Origin: an uncultured Eubacteriales bacterium
GTDB taxonomy: Bacteria > Bacillota > Clostridia > Peptostreptococcales > Anaerovoracaceae
Direction: 5' to 3'
DNA length: 64,000 nt
Assembly: GCA_902776285.1 (NCBI GenBank)
Contig: CACYPK010000001.1
Location: 63,179 to 127,178, forward strand
Shown: positions 1 to 9,020 of the stretch, piece after piece
Layout: each line of letters starts with the position of its first letter
Position numbering within the stretch: position 1 is the first letter of the stretch
Notes under the pieces: model-generated
Database searches by the model: none
Seen by the model: the letters and a program-made list of their open reading frames with translations, nothing else
Told to the model about the DNA's origin: nothing
Made by a program: the position numbers and the translations under genes

Positions 1-1
1 T

Positions 2-358
2 GTGCTTGTGCCGGGCGATCATGGTTCCACCTTCGGGATGAATCCGGTCGCGTGCGCGGGAGCCTGTGTCGTGCTCGACACAATGGATGAGAAATTCCTG
101 GCTTCCGTGAACGAAAAAGCCGCGCTGATCCGGGGTGAACTCAAGAAGATGAAAAAAGTCACCGGCCTTGACGGACTGGGACTCATGATAGGCATCGATC
201 TGAAAGACATGACCGGGGCAGAAGCGGTCGAAAAACTCATGAAAGAAGGTGTTCTGGCCATACCGGCCGGCAGCAGACTGAGGCTTCTGCCACCGCTGAC
301 AATAAGCGAAGATGAAATCGAACGCGCGCTCAAGGCAATACGGAAAGTGCTTGACTGA
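2..358 (+). CDS. argD: Acetylornithine aminotransferase, C-terminal fragment
   Basis: The reading frame enters from the left edge, so only the last ~118 residues are present; the first codon shown is an internal valine. The segment PGDHGSTFGMNPVACAG is the conserved stretch of class III PLP aminotransferases of the ArgD type, and the end (RLLPPLTISEDEIERAL) is the usual ArgD C-terminus. The PLP-binding lysine lies upstream, outside the window. The enzyme converts N-acetylglutamate semialdehyde to N-acetylornithine in arginine synthesis. argG begins 48 nt later, supporting the ArgD call over other class III aminotransferases. Confidence 0.9.
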   Translation: MLVPGDHGSTFGMNPVACAGACVVLDTMDEKFLASVNEKAALIRGELKKMKKVTGLDGLGLMIGIDLKDMTGAEAVEKLMKEGVLAIPAGSRLRLLPPLTISEDEIERALKAIRKVLD

Positions 359-406
359 GCCGGAACAAGAAAGCATATAAATCTGACTACAGAAAGGGGC
401 ATAAAA

Positions 407-1663
407 ATGGAAAAGAAAGAGGTCAAGAAAATCGCGCTGGCGTATTCAGGAGGACTGGATACATCAATAATAATCCCGTGGCTGAAGGAGAACTATAACG
501 ACCCTGAGATCATTGCCGTATGCGGTAATGTAGGACAGCAGGATGAGCTCGAAGGTCTTGAGGAAAAAGCTCTCAAGACAGGCGCGAGCAAGCTGATAGT
601 TGCGGATCTGGTCGATGAAATGGTAGAGGAAGTGATAATCCCGTCCCTCAAGATGGACGCGACATACGAAGGATACCTTCTCGGTACGGCTTTTGCCCGC
701 CCGATAATCGGCAAAAAGCTTGCGCAGGTAGCCCTTGAAGAAGGCTGCGACGCGGTATGCCACGGCTGCACGGGAAAGGGCAACGATCAGGTAAGATTCG
801 AGCTCGCGGTCAAAAGATGGGCTCCGGGAATGAAGGTCATCGCTCCTTGGAGAGAGTGGGACATCAAGTCGAGAGACCAGGAGATCGACTATGCCGAAGC
901 GCATGACGTGCCTCTGAAGATATCAAGAGAGACCAATTATTCAAAGGACAAGAACATCTGGCATCTGAGCCATGAGGGCCTGGATCTTGAAGATCCTTCA
1001 CTCGAGCCTCAGTATGAGAAGGAAGGTTTCCTTGAGATGGGAGTTTCCCCGCTGCAGGCGCCTGATGAGCCTGAATACGTTACGATTGGATTTGAGGCAG
1101 GCGCTCCTGTATCCGTGAACGGCGAGAAGATGAAAGCCAGCAAGATCATCGAGAAGCTGAATGAGATCGGCGGAAAGAACGGCATCGGTATCCTCAACCT
1201 GGTTGAGAACAGGCTGATCGGCATGAAGAGCCACGGCGTCTATGAGACTCCGGGCGGCGCAATACTCTATGCCGCGCATTTCCAGCTTGAGACGATCACT
1301 GTAGACAAGGATACGATGCATCTTAAGCAGAAACTCGCCGTAGACTTCGCTGACATGCTGTATAATGGTAAATGGTTTTCACCGGTACAGGAGGCTCTCA
1401 CGGCTTTCGCAAACGTTTCGAACAAAAATGTGACCGGAGAAGTAAAGCTCAAACTGTACAAGGGCAACATCATACCTGCAGGCGTTACATCGCCGTACTC
1501 GCTCTACTCTGAATCGCTTGCGTCATTCGGCGAAAGCGACTACGACCAGGGCCAGGCCGCGGGATTCATCAACGCGTGGGGACTGCCGACCACCGTTCTG
1601 GCGATGAGAGAGAAGACAGCGCATGACCCTTCAGATATTTCACATCCTATAAAGAGAGACTGA
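407..1663 (+). CDS. argG: Argininosuccinate synthase
   Basis: Joins citrulline and aspartate using ATP, giving argininosuccinate. 418 residues, slightly longer than the ~400-residue typical form. The N-terminal ATP-pyrophosphatase loop AYSGGLDTS is at residues 12-20, and the [15 protein letters not shown] block of the synthetase domain lies near 120-135. The ATG has an AAAGGGG ribosome site about 7 nt upstream. It sits between argD and argH; the argH start is 6 nt past its stop, so the two are certainly cotranscribed. Confidence 0.98.
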   Translation: MEKKEVKKIALAYSGGLDTSIIIPWLKENYNDPEIIAVCGNVGQQDELEGLEEKALKTGASKLIVADLVDEMVEEVIIPSLKMDATYEGYLLGTAFARPIIGKKLAQVALEEGCDAVCHGCTGKGNDQVRFELAVKRWAPGMKVIAPWREWDIKSRDQEIDYAEAHDVPLKISRETNYSKDKNIWHLSHEGLDLEDPSLEPQYEKEGFLEMGVSPLQAPDEPEYVTIGFEAGAPVSVNGEKMKASKIIEKLNEIGGKNGIGILNLVENRLIGMKSHGVYETPGGAILYAAHFQLETITVDKDTMHLKQKLAVDFADMLYNGKWFSPVQEALTAFANVSNKNVTGEVKLKLYKGNIIPAGVTSPYSLYSESLASFGESDYDQGQAAGFINAWGLPTTVLAMREKTAHDPSDISHPIKRD

Positions 1664-1669
1664 TAAACC

Positions 1670-3049
1670 ATGAATAAACTTTGGGCAGGCAGAACTGCCG
1701 GAACAACCGCAAATCTTGTTGACGAGATCAATTCATCGATCGGGGTCGACAAAAGGCTTTATAAGCGCGACATCGCGGGCAGCATCGCTCACGCGAAGAT
1801 GATGGCTAAGCAGAACATCATTTCTCAGCAGGAAGCCGATGCTCTTATCGAAGGCCTGACAGGCATCGAAAAGGACATCACTTCAGGCGCGCTGAAGATC
1901 GATGAGACAGCCGAAGACATCCACATGTTTGTGGAACAGGTGCTCACTGAAAGGATAGGCGACACCGGAAAGATGCTCCATACCGCAAGGAGCCGCAACG
2001 ACCAGGTTGCGCTCGATACCAAACTCTATTGCATAGAGGAGGCTGAGAGCGTCAGGGCGCTCCTGTGCGACCTGCTCAGAGTACTCGCGGACAAGGCGGA
2101 AAAGAATACGGGCGTCATACTCCCGGGATATACTCACATGCAGCATGCCCAGCCTGTATCTTTCGGCCAGCATCTAATGGCATATGCCATGATGTGCGAA
2201 AGGGACATCAGCAGGCTTGACGACTGTAAAAAGAGGATGCTCGAGAGGTCTCCGATCGGAGCCTGCGCGCTTGCGGGTACGACCTTCGATATAGACAGGG
2301 AATATGAGGCCGGACTGCTCGGGTTCACCGGGATCGCGATGAACAGCATGGACGCTGTCTCAGACAGGGATCACTTTGTTGAACTTATGTCTGATCTTGC
2401 GATAGTCATGATGCATATTTCACGTCTGTCCGAGGAGATCATAATGTGGGCGACATCGGAATTCGGATTCATTCGCCTGCCTGACGAATACACGACCGGT
2501 TCATCAATAATGCCTCAAAAGAAGAACCCTGATGTAGCGGAGCTCTGCAGGGGCAAGACAGGCAGAGTATACGGCGACCTCATGTCGCTGCTCACGACTC
2601 TCAAGGGCATGCCGCTCGCGTATAACAAGGATATCCAGGAGGACAAGGAGCCGCTGTTTGACGCTGTGGAGACTGTAAAGCTCTGCGTGGAAGCGTTCAT
2701 TGAGATAGTCGATGTCATGGAAGTCAACGAAGAAACCATGTATGAGTCTGCCAAAAAGGGATACATCAACGCGACTGACATGGCAGATTATCTGGTGGTA
2801 AAGGGGATGCCTTTCAGGGACGCGTACAATGTTTCGGGAAAGATAGTGTCGTACTGCCTTGGAAGGGGATGCGCTCTTGAAGAGCTGCCGCTCGAGGAAT
2901 TCAGAATGTTTTCAGATCTCATAGATGAGGATATATATCAGAGACTGGATCTGAGGACCTGCATGGAGAAGCGAAACTCCGCAGGCGGCACCAGCCCGGA
3001 TTCCGTAAGAGCGCAGATAGCATATATCAGAAACATAATAGAGAAGTAA
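1670..3049 (+). CDS. argH: Argininosuccinate lyase
   Basis: Splits argininosuccinate into arginine and fumarate. 459 residues, the normal length for the fumarase/aspartase superfamily. The superfamily signature GSSIMPQKKNP is at about residues 277-287, and TARSRNDQVALD with the TGKMLHTARS region marks ArgH specifically. It is the last gene of the arginine operon; a strong bidirectional hairpin follows immediately and the converging genes encode fumarase, the enzyme for its by-product. Confidence 0.98.
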   Translation: MNKLWAGRTAGTTANLVDEINSSIGVDKRLYKRDIAGSIAHAKMMAKQNIISQQEADALIEGLTGIEKDITSGALKIDETAEDIHMFVEQVLTERIGDTGKMLHTARSRNDQVALDTKLYCIEEAESVRALLCDLLRVLADKAEKNTGVILPGYTHMQHAQPVSFGQHLMAYAMMCERDISRLDDCKKRMLERSPIGACALAGTTFDIDREYEAGLLGFTGIAMNSMDAVSDRDHFVELMSDLAIVMMHISRLSEEIIMWATSEFGFIRLPDEYTTGSSIMPQKKNPDVAELCRGKTGRVYGDLMSLLTTLKGMPLAYNKDIQEDKEPLFDAVETVKLCVEAFIEIVDVMEVNEETMYESAKKGYINATDMADYLVVKGMPFRDAYNVSGKIVSYCLGRGCALEELPLEEFRMFSDLIDEDIYQRLDLRTCMEKRNSAGGTSPDSVRAQIAYIRNIIEK

Positions 3050-3055
3050 TTGAAA

Positions 3056-3094
3056 ACCGGTATGACGCGGATGCGTCATACCGGTGAGTTTTTT
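3056..3094. terminator. Bidirectional terminator between argH and fumarase
   Basis: A perfect 13-bp stem, ACCGGTATGACGC (3056-3068) with GCGTCATACCGGT (3073-3085), loop GGAT, followed by GAG and six Ts on the plus strand; the minus strand reads into TTTTC. It can stop both the argH and the fumarase transcripts, and it ends at the fumarase beta stop codon. Confidence 0.92.
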
Positions 3095-3719
3095 AAAGAA
3101 TGGTTTCCAGCTTTTTGCTGATTTCTTCGATCTGTTCTTCTTTCCTTGCGTTATATTCCTTCTTCTTTTCCTCAAAAAGATTCCTGCCGGAGGTATCGAT
3201 CGATACAATGAGCGGACCCAGACATTTGACCCGCAGGCTCCACAGGGCTTCGGCCATTCCGAGATCCTGCCAGTCCAGACCGTTTATCTCTTCTATGCAA
3301 GCGGCGCCGACGACCGCGTTGCCCGCGGGGAGCACGCAGTGTACCGCCCCGAATTTGCGGCATGCCTCAGCAGTGCGGCTGCCCATGCAGCCCTTGCCGA
3401 TGATAAGTCTGACACCTGTCTTTTCAATAAAATCATATTCAAACTTTTCCATGCGCATAGATGTAGTCGGGCCGATGGAGATCATTTCATATCCGCCGTC
3501 AGAAGATCGTCTGACTATCGGGCCCGCGTGCATGAGCGCCTTTCCGCGCAAATCTGCGGGGAGATCTATGTTTTCCCTGACCGCGCGAATGTGGACATCG
3601 TCACGGCCGGTGACTATGTCTCCGTTTATGAATATCACATCTCCCGCGTGAAGGGCGTTCAGATCACTATCGGTGAAAGGTGTGCTGATGATGGTTTTTC
3701 CGTTTATGGTCTCTGTCAT
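3093..3719 (-). CDS. Fumarate hydratase, beta subunit (class I, Fe-S type)
   Basis: Beta chain of a two-subunit class I fumarase / L-tartrate dehydratase family enzyme, 208 residues. Visible blocks are GDVIFINGDIVTGRDDVHI, the GPTTSMRMEKFEYDFIEKTG region and IIGKGCMGSRT, all typical of the C-terminal domain of this family. The reading frame can be extended 15 codons upstream, into the alpha gene, but the ATG at 3719 has GGAAAGG 7-8 nt before it, lies 19 nt after the alpha stop, and starts MTETINGKT as homologues do, so I chose it. Fumarase is preferred over tartrate dehydratase because of the malic enzyme next door; the sequence alone does not decide. Confidence 0.88.
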   Translation of the reverse strand: MTETINGKTIISTPFTDSDLNALHAGDVIFINGDIVTGRDDVHIRAVRENIDLPADLRGKALMHAGPIVRRSSDGGYEMISIGPTTSMRMEKFEYDFIEKTGVRLIIGKGCMGSRTAEACRKFGAVHCVLPAGNAVVGAACIEEINGLDWQDLGMAEALWSLRVKCLGPLIVSIDTSGRNLFEEKKKEYNARKEEQIEEISKKLETIL

Positions 3720-3738
3720 TTTGCTGCGCCTTTCCGCT

Positions 3739-4644
3739 TCACTGCCCGTACGTGAACCCGGCATGAGTGTCGGTATTGAAGCCGAGGTCTTTGCTGAAAA
3801 CGATCTTTCCTCTGCGGTGTGTCCAGCAGCTTAGACTTACGCCAACACCGAGCGTGGCTGTGTGCCTGACCGCGTTCTCTATGTTTACGCCAAGTACTGA
3901 AGCCTTGCCGCCCAGGCCCTGCGGACCTATTCCCATTTTATTGATACCGTCTTCAAGCATGCTCTCCATCGCAGAGGCTTTTTCGTTTGGATTGTGTGAA
4001 CCGACAGGCCTGAACAGCGCCTTTTTTGACAGCTGAGCCGCGGTATCGACGGAATTGGCAATGCCAACGCCTACAAGAAGAGGAGGGCAGGCATTCGGCC
4101 CGTATTCCGCTATTCTGTCAAGGACAAAACGCACGACGCCCTCATAACCCTCGCCCGGCATCAGGACCGCCGCGTGACCCGGCAGAGAACATCCGCCTCC
4201 CGCGAGATATGTCGTTATGGCGCATCCGTCCCATGAAGGTACTATGTTCCATGAAATTGAAGGAGCGCCGGTGCCGGTATTAGTGCCTGTATTGATCTCA
4301 TCGAAAGTCTCCACGGCATTCGGCCTCAGAGGAGTTTCTTCAGTCGCTTTTTTGACAGCCGCTGTAAGTATTTCTTCGAGCTGTGCAAGCAAAGGGAAGC
4401 TGCTCCCACAGTCTATCCTGAACTGCGCGAGTCCGGTATCCTGGCACGACGGTCTGCCCAGCTCTGACGCGAGTCTAATGTTTTCAAACATCATGTCATA
4501 TATGCTCAGCGCGGCGGGATCATCTTCGGCAGCCCTGAGCTCGTTAAGCCTGGATATGACATCGTCAGGCAGACGCACGGTGGTATGGCCTATGAACGCG
4601 GCCATTATGTCTGTCATTTTGTTGCATTTATCTTCAAGGGTCAT
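3739..4644 (-). CDS. Fumarate hydratase, alpha subunit (class I, Fe-S type)
   Basis: Alpha chain, 301 residues, of the oxygen-sensitive [4Fe-4S] fumarase/tartrate dehydratase family; interconverts fumarate and malate with the beta chain encoded just downstream. The three cysteines expected to hold the cluster are visible: C67 in RPSCQDTG, C186 in NACPPLLVGVG and C273 in LSCWTHRRGK. An AGGAGG ribosome site precedes the ATG by 6 nt. Expression from its own minus-strand promoter is likely; a TATAAT hexamer is present about 30 nt upstream of the start. Confidence 0.92.
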   Translation of the reverse strand: MTLEDKCNKMTDIMAAFIGHTTVRLPDDVISRLNELRAAEDDPAALSIYDMMFENIRLASELGRPSCQDTGLAQFRIDCGSSFPLLAQLEEILTAAVKKATEETPLRPNAVETFDEINTGTNTGTGAPSISWNIVPSWDGCAITTYLAGGGCSLPGHAAVLMPGEGYEGVVRFVLDRIAEYGPNACPPLLVGVGIANSVDTAAQLSKKALFRPVGSHNPNEKASAMESMLEDGINKMGIGPQGLGGKASVLGVNIENAVRHTATLGVGVSLSCWTHRRGKIVFSKDLGFNTDTHAGFTYGQ

Positions 4645-4782
4645 ATGAGCCTCCTGTTTCGGTTTAGTCTATTATATAACATGGCCGTTATCAAGCAGGA
4701 ATGAGCCTCAAAATGTTGAACAAACAGGCAAAGAGTGTTAGAGTCAAGCATATTCCAAATGGTTTATAAAGGAGAACAGACT

Positions 4783-5958
4783 ATGGACTACGCAGCGGAA
4801 TCGAAAAGACTTCACGAAAAATGGAACGGAAAGATCGAAGTGATATCCAGGGTCGATGTGAACAGCAAGGACGATCTGTCTGTCGCTTACACTCCCGGAG
4901 TAGCTCAGCCATGCCTTGAGATAGTAAAGGATCCCGACAAAAGCTATGAGCTTACAAGAAGATGGAACATGTGCGCGGTCATAACAGACGGCTCCGCTGT
5001 TCTGGGACTCGGTAATATAGGCGCTGAAGCGGGCATGCCTGTCATGGAGGGAAAGTGCGTGCTGTTCAAATCGTTCGCGGATGTAGATGCTTTCCCTATA
5101 TGCGTAAAGTCACAGGATGTGGACACTATAGTTGAGACAGTCTATCAGATCTCCGGCTCATTCGGCGGCATCAATCTTGAGGATATTTCCGCGCCGAGAT
5201 GCTTTGAGATCGAGCGCAGGCTCAGGGAAAAATGCGATATCCCAGTCTTTCATGACGACCAGCACGGTACGGCGGTCATCGTTCTTGCCGGACTGATAAA
5301 TGCTCTCAGAATCGTTAAAAAGAAGAAAGAGGAAGTGAAGGTAGTCATATCCGGAGCGGGCGCCGCGGGCACCGCTATCTGTAAGATGCTGCTTTCTCAG
5401 GGATTTAAGAATATCGTTATGAGCGATATATGCGGCATTATCTATAAAGGTCGCACGGAAGGAATGGATCCCGCCCTGGAGGAACTCGCGGAATGTACCA
5501 ATCTTAAGGGTGAAAGAGGGGAGCTTGCGGACGCTCTCAGGGGAGCTGATGTCTTTATTGGAGTTTCGGCTCCGGGACTGGTCACGCAGGAGATGGTAAG
5601 GTCTATGAATACGGACCCTGTGATCTTTGCCTGCGCCAATCCGGTGCCTGAGATATTCCCTGATGAGGCAAAAGCGGCGGGCGCCGCGGTAGTATCTACA
5701 GGCAGATCCGATTATCCGAACCAGATAAACAACGTGCTTGCATTCCCGGGGATCTTCCGCGGAGCGTTCGACTGCAGAGCGTTGGATATCAACGAGGAAA
5801 TGAAGCTGGCGGCGGCGGAGGCCCTCGCCGGTCTCATAGCGGATGATGAGCTTTCCGCTGACTATATAATACCGAAAGCCTTTGACGAAAGAGTCGGCCC
5901 GGCCGTAGCCGCGGCAGTAGCGGAGGCGGCAAGAAAAACAGGGGTCGCCCGAAAATGA
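4783..5958 (+). CDS. NAD(P)-dependent malic enzyme
   Basis: Oxidatively decarboxylates malate to pyruvate. 391 residues, the short bacterial type without a phosphotransacetylase tail. Visible features: the SRVDVNSKDDLSVAYTPGVA N-terminal block, the metal-binding stretch FHDDQHGTAV, the Rossmann loop SGAGAAGTA and the CANPVPEIFPDEA block. The reading frame is open from a GTG at 4735, but the ATG at 4783 has AAAGGAGAA 7 nt upstream and gives the normal N-terminus. It lies back to back with the fumarase genes, and the three enzymes together would take ArgH-derived fumarate to pyruvate. Confidence 0.94.
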   Translation: MDYAAESKRLHEKWNGKIEVISRVDVNSKDDLSVAYTPGVAQPCLEIVKDPDKSYELTRRWNMCAVITDGSAVLGLGNIGAEAGMPVMEGKCVLFKSFADVDAFPICVKSQDVDTIVETVYQISGSFGGINLEDISAPRCFEIERRLREKCDIPVFHDDQHGTAVIVLAGLINALRIVKKKKEEVKVVISGAGAAGTAICKMLLSQGFKNIVMSDICGIIYKGRTEGMDPALEELAECTNLKGERGELADALRGADVFIGVSAPGLVTQEMVRSMNTDPVIFACANPVPEIFPDEAKAAGAAVVSTGRSDYPNQINNVLAFPGIFRGAFDCRALDINEEMKLAAAEALAGLIADDELSADYIIPKAFDERVGPAVAAAVAEAARKTGVARK

Positions 5959-5981
5959 AAGTTCATTAAGTTTGAACTTTC
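5957..5981. other. Inverted repeat overlapping the malic enzyme stop
   Basis: GAAAGTTCA (5957-5965) and TGAACTTTC (5973-5981) form a perfect 9-bp inverted repeat with a 7-nt loop. No T-run follows, so it is a poor intrinsic terminator; a TATAAT hexamer lies 18 nt downstream (5999-6004), so it could equally be an operator for the ftsEX promoter. Confidence 0.4.
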
Positions 5982-6064
5982 ACAGCGCGAGCTTCCTTTA
6001 TAATTATCCCGTACAATTTTGCGTAAAGGAGACCTGCCTTGAGAGCAGGGAATGATACGGGATA

Positions 6065-6946
6065 ATGATAGTATTCAACAACGTAACCAAGAAATACGGC
6101 AGCAACGTCGGCCTGATCAATGCCTCAGTGCATATCAACAGCGGCGACTTCGTATTTCTGGTGGGACCTAGCGGCGCCGGAAAGACGACGTTCATAAGGC
6201 TGATCCTGAAGGAGATCGAGCCGGACAGCGGCCGCATCATCCTCGCGGGCAAGGACATCACAAAGATCAGAAAGCGTGAGATACCTAACATCCGCCAGAA
6301 GATCGGGATGGTGTTCCAGGACTTCAGACTTCTAGAAAAGAAGACCGTTTATGAGAACGTGTCTTTCGCTATGGAAGTCCTCCATAAGAGCAGAAAAGAG
6401 ATAAAGGAGAGAGTGCCTTACGTACTCGACCTTGTAGGCATTGCTGACAAGGCAAACAAGTACCCTGACGAACTGTCGGCGGGTGAGCAGCAGAGAGTCG
6501 GCATCGCGAGAGCTCTCGTAAATAAGCCGAGAGTACTCATCTGCGACGAGCCTACCGGAAATCTCGACCCTATCACGGCGATGGATATCATGAGACTCCT
6601 TGAACAGATCAATGTCAGGGGAACCACGGTCCTCATGGTAACGCACGCCAAGGACATAGTGGACAAGATGAACAAGAGAGTAGTGGCCATCGACCACGGA
6701 CAGATCGTCCGCGATGAAGAGGGCAGCTACGGCTTTGAGCAGCAGAAAGAAGAAGAGGACGACATCTACATCCCGGGATTCACCACATTCCTGGATCCTG
6801 CGGAACTCAGAGCAGCTCAGGCGGAGATAAACAGAAAGAACGAAAGCAAAAGAAACAGGACTGCCGCGCCGCATGACCCATCGGCATATTATGACGACAG
6901 CCTCGTAAACACCTATCTGGATGGTGGGGAGGATGTCTATGAGTAG
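6065..6946 (+). CDS. ftsE: Cell division ATP-binding protein FtsE
   Basis: ABC-type ATPase that with FtsX couples cell division to peptidoglycan hydrolase activation at the membrane. Walker A GPSGAGKTT is at residues 34-42, signature LSAGEQQ at 137-143, Walker B VLICDEPTG at 157-165 and the switch histidine in MVTHAKD near 194. At 293 residues it is about 65 longer than the usual ~228; the extra C-terminus (from ~226) is acidic at first (EEEDD) and then polar, with no recognised domain. Its stop overlaps the ftsX start (ATGAGTAG). Confidence 0.95.
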   Translation: MIVFNNVTKKYGSNVGLINASVHINSGDFVFLVGPSGAGKTTFIRLILKEIEPDSGRIILAGKDITKIRKREIPNIRQKIGMVFQDFRLLEKKTVYENVSFAMEVLHKSRKEIKERVPYVLDLVGIADKANKYPDELSAGEQQRVGIARALVNKPRVLICDEPTGNLDPITAMDIMRLLEQINVRGTTVLMVTHAKDIVDKMNKRVVAIDHGQIVRDEEGSYGFEQQKEEEDDIYIPGFTTFLDPAELRAAQAEINRKNESKRNRTAAPHDPSAYYDDSLVNTYLDGGEDVYE

Positions 6947-7829
6947 AATGGGATACAACCTCAAGCAGTCCTTCTCGCAGATGGGACGCAACAAGGGCAT
7001 GTACTTCACGTCAGTTCTCGCCATCACGGCGATGATGCTGATACTGGGACTGTTCTTCGTGGCCTTCGTCAACGTCAATCTTTTCGCTTCGTCGATAGAA
7101 AAGGATTACAACGTAATTCAGATCTACCTTAAGGATGGAGCCAAGCAGGAGACAGTTGACGAGGTCGGAAAATCGCTGAAGAGCATCAGCGGCGTTGAGA
7201 AAGTCGAGTTTGTCACCAAGGACGAGGCGCTGCAGACTCTGAAGGACAAGTGGGGGGATAACGGCTACCTGCTCGAGAACCTCCCTGAGAACCCGCTGCC
7301 TGAGTCATACACTGTATATGTCAAGGACAAGGAAGCCGCGAACACGGTCGCGACGACTGCTCCGGACCTCAAGGGTGTGGATGACGTCGTATACTACCGT
7401 GACACGATAGAAAAACTGGCGCAGGCATCCCACTTCATAGAGATGGGATCCATCATAGCCATGGCGTTCCTGATCATAGTGTCGATCATCATTGTTGCAA
7501 ACACCATAAAGCTCACGGTGTTCAACAGGGAAAAAGAGATAGGCATCATGAAATATCTGGGTGCCACCAACTGGTTCGTAAGAGCGCCGTTCATATGGAG
7601 CGGAGTATTTGTGGGAGTGCTCTCGTCATTCATCGCGACGGGACTGACATATCTCATATATACCAAGATCGTGGATATCATCGGTTCTGACATCACCAGG
7701 ATAATCTCCGTGTCGGTGGTGCCGGCTCAGGATATAATACAGACTCTTCTGATAATGTTCCTGTGCATAGGTATAGGCATAGGCGTCATCGGAAGTTCGA
7801 TATCCATCAGAAGATTCCTCAACGTATAG
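6939..7829 (+). CDS. ftsX: Cell division protein FtsX
   Basis: Membrane partner of FtsE. 296 residues with the expected layout: one membrane segment near 22-48, an extracellular loop of about 110 residues, then three membrane segments (about 168-190, 214-240 and 265-287). The reading frame opens 6 codons earlier, but the ATG at 6939 has GGGGAGG 7 nt upstream and is preferred. It overlaps ftsE by 8 nt, implying translational coupling, and is followed 15 nt later by a secreted M23 hydrolase, the usual target of FtsEX control. Confidence 0.95.
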   Translation: MSRMGYNLKQSFSQMGRNKGMYFTSVLAITAMMLILGLFFVAFVNVNLFASSIEKDYNVIQIYLKDGAKQETVDEVGKSLKSISGVEKVEFVTKDEALQTLKDKWGDNGYLLENLPENPLPESYTVYVKDKEAANTVATTAPDLKGVDDVVYYRDTIEKLAQASHFIEMGSIIAMAFLIIVSIIIVANTIKLTVFNREKEIGIMKYLGATNWFVRAPFIWSGVFVGVLSSFIATGLTYLIYTKIVDIIGSDITRIISVSVVPAQDIIQTLLIMFLCIGIGIGVIGSSISIRRFLNV

Positions 7830-7844
7830 AACAGGGCGGGAACG

Positions 7845-9011
7845 ATGAAGAACAAAAAGAAACTAAGTTTGATACTCATAATGATGCTGATCGCGACGAT
7901 GTTCACTGCAGCGTTCGCCATGTCGTCATTTGCCGTGACTCAGGAAGAATACGACGAGGCGCAGGCGGCCGCAAAGGAAGCGAAAGAAGCGACAGAAGCC
8001 AAGCGCAAGGAGGCAAAGGAAGCCGCTAAGAAAGCGGCGGAGGCTGTTGCCAACATAGAAGAAGCCGAAAAAGAACTCGAGTCGATCTCAGCGGAGATAG
8101 AAAGCACAAAGATAGCCATCAGCAATACGGAAGCCGAGATAGAGACCAAAAAGGCCGAGATGGAAGCCAAGGAGGCCGAGATAGAGGAGCAGCACAATGC
8201 CCTCAACAACAGGCTCACGGCCATGTATAAGAACGGCAACGCCGGAATGGTCGATGTCATTCTCAATTCTGAGAGCATAGAAGAACTTCTTACCAATACC
8301 GGCATGGTCCACAGGATACTCGAGAGCGATCAGGAACTCGTGAGGAAGCTCCAGAAGGATTATGAGGAGCTTAAGGCAATCAAGGAAGATCTTGAGTATC
8401 AGGAGGCTCTGCTTGTGGATCAGCAGATATCCCTTGAGGCAAAGGAAGTAGAGACAGAAGAACTCAAGAAGAAATATCAGGAAGAAGCCGACAGGATGCA
8501 CGAGCTGGAAGAACAACTTGAGGCAGAGGCAGCAGATCTCGCGGCCGAAGCTCTGGCAAAACAGCTCGAAGCCGAACAGATGATAGTAGACGCGGGCGGC
8601 ACGATCGATATGGCGCCGGGCGAATTCGTATGGCCGACACAGTCCAACTGGCAGATATCTTCCAAGTACGGATGGAGAATATGCCCGTTCCACGGAAGAG
8701 AGTTCCATAACGGTCTGGACGTAGTGCTCACAAGCGGGACCTATGGCTCGCCTGTATACGCCATAGCTGACGGATACATCACCAGAGCGTCGTGGTACGG
8801 CGGATACGGAAACTGCGTAACGTACGCCTGCGGAAACGGATATACCGTGCTCTGCGGCCATCTCAGCGGTTACAACTGCAGCACCGGCCAGTACGTCGCA
8901 AAAGGAAGCGTCATAGGATACATCGGAAGCACCGGAAATTCCACCGGACCGCATCTGCACTTTACCGTATTCAGAAACGGCGAGAGTGTGAACCCGTTCT
9001 CACTCTATTGA
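7845..9011 (+). CDS. Secreted coiled-coil M23 peptidoglycan hydrolase (EnvC/PcsB-like position)
   Basis: 388 residues: signal peptide (about 1-30, cleavage near FAVTQ), a long Glu/Lys/Ala-rich coiled coil (about 33-245) and a C-terminal LytM/M23 peptidase domain (about 262-388). The zinc ligands and catalytic histidines are all present: H288 and D292 in HNGLD, H339 in CGHL, and H370/H372 in GPHLHF. It is therefore predicted to be an active endopeptidase, unlike E. coli EnvC which only activates amidases. The coiled coil and the location directly after ftsX suggest that FtsEX controls it at the septum. Confidence 0.92.
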   Translation: MKNKKKLSLILIMMLIATMFTAAFAMSSFAVTQEEYDEAQAAAKEAKEATEAKRKEAKEAAKKAAEAVANIEEAEKELESISAEIESTKIAISNTEAEIETKKAEMEAKEAEIEEQHNALNNRLTAMYKNGNAGMVDVILNSESIEELLTNTGMVHRILESDQELVRKLQKDYEELKAIKEDLEYQEALLVDQQISLEAKEVETEELKKKYQEEADRMHELEEQLEAEAADLAAEALAKQLEAEQMIVDAGGTIDMAPGEFVWPTQSNWQISSKYGWRICPFHGREFHNGLDVVLTSGTYGSPVYAIADGYITRASWYGGYGNCVTYACGNGYTVLCGHLSGYNCSTGQYVAKGSVIGYIGSTGNSTGPHLHFTVFRNGESVNPFSLY

Positions 9012-9020
9012 TCATGTAAA

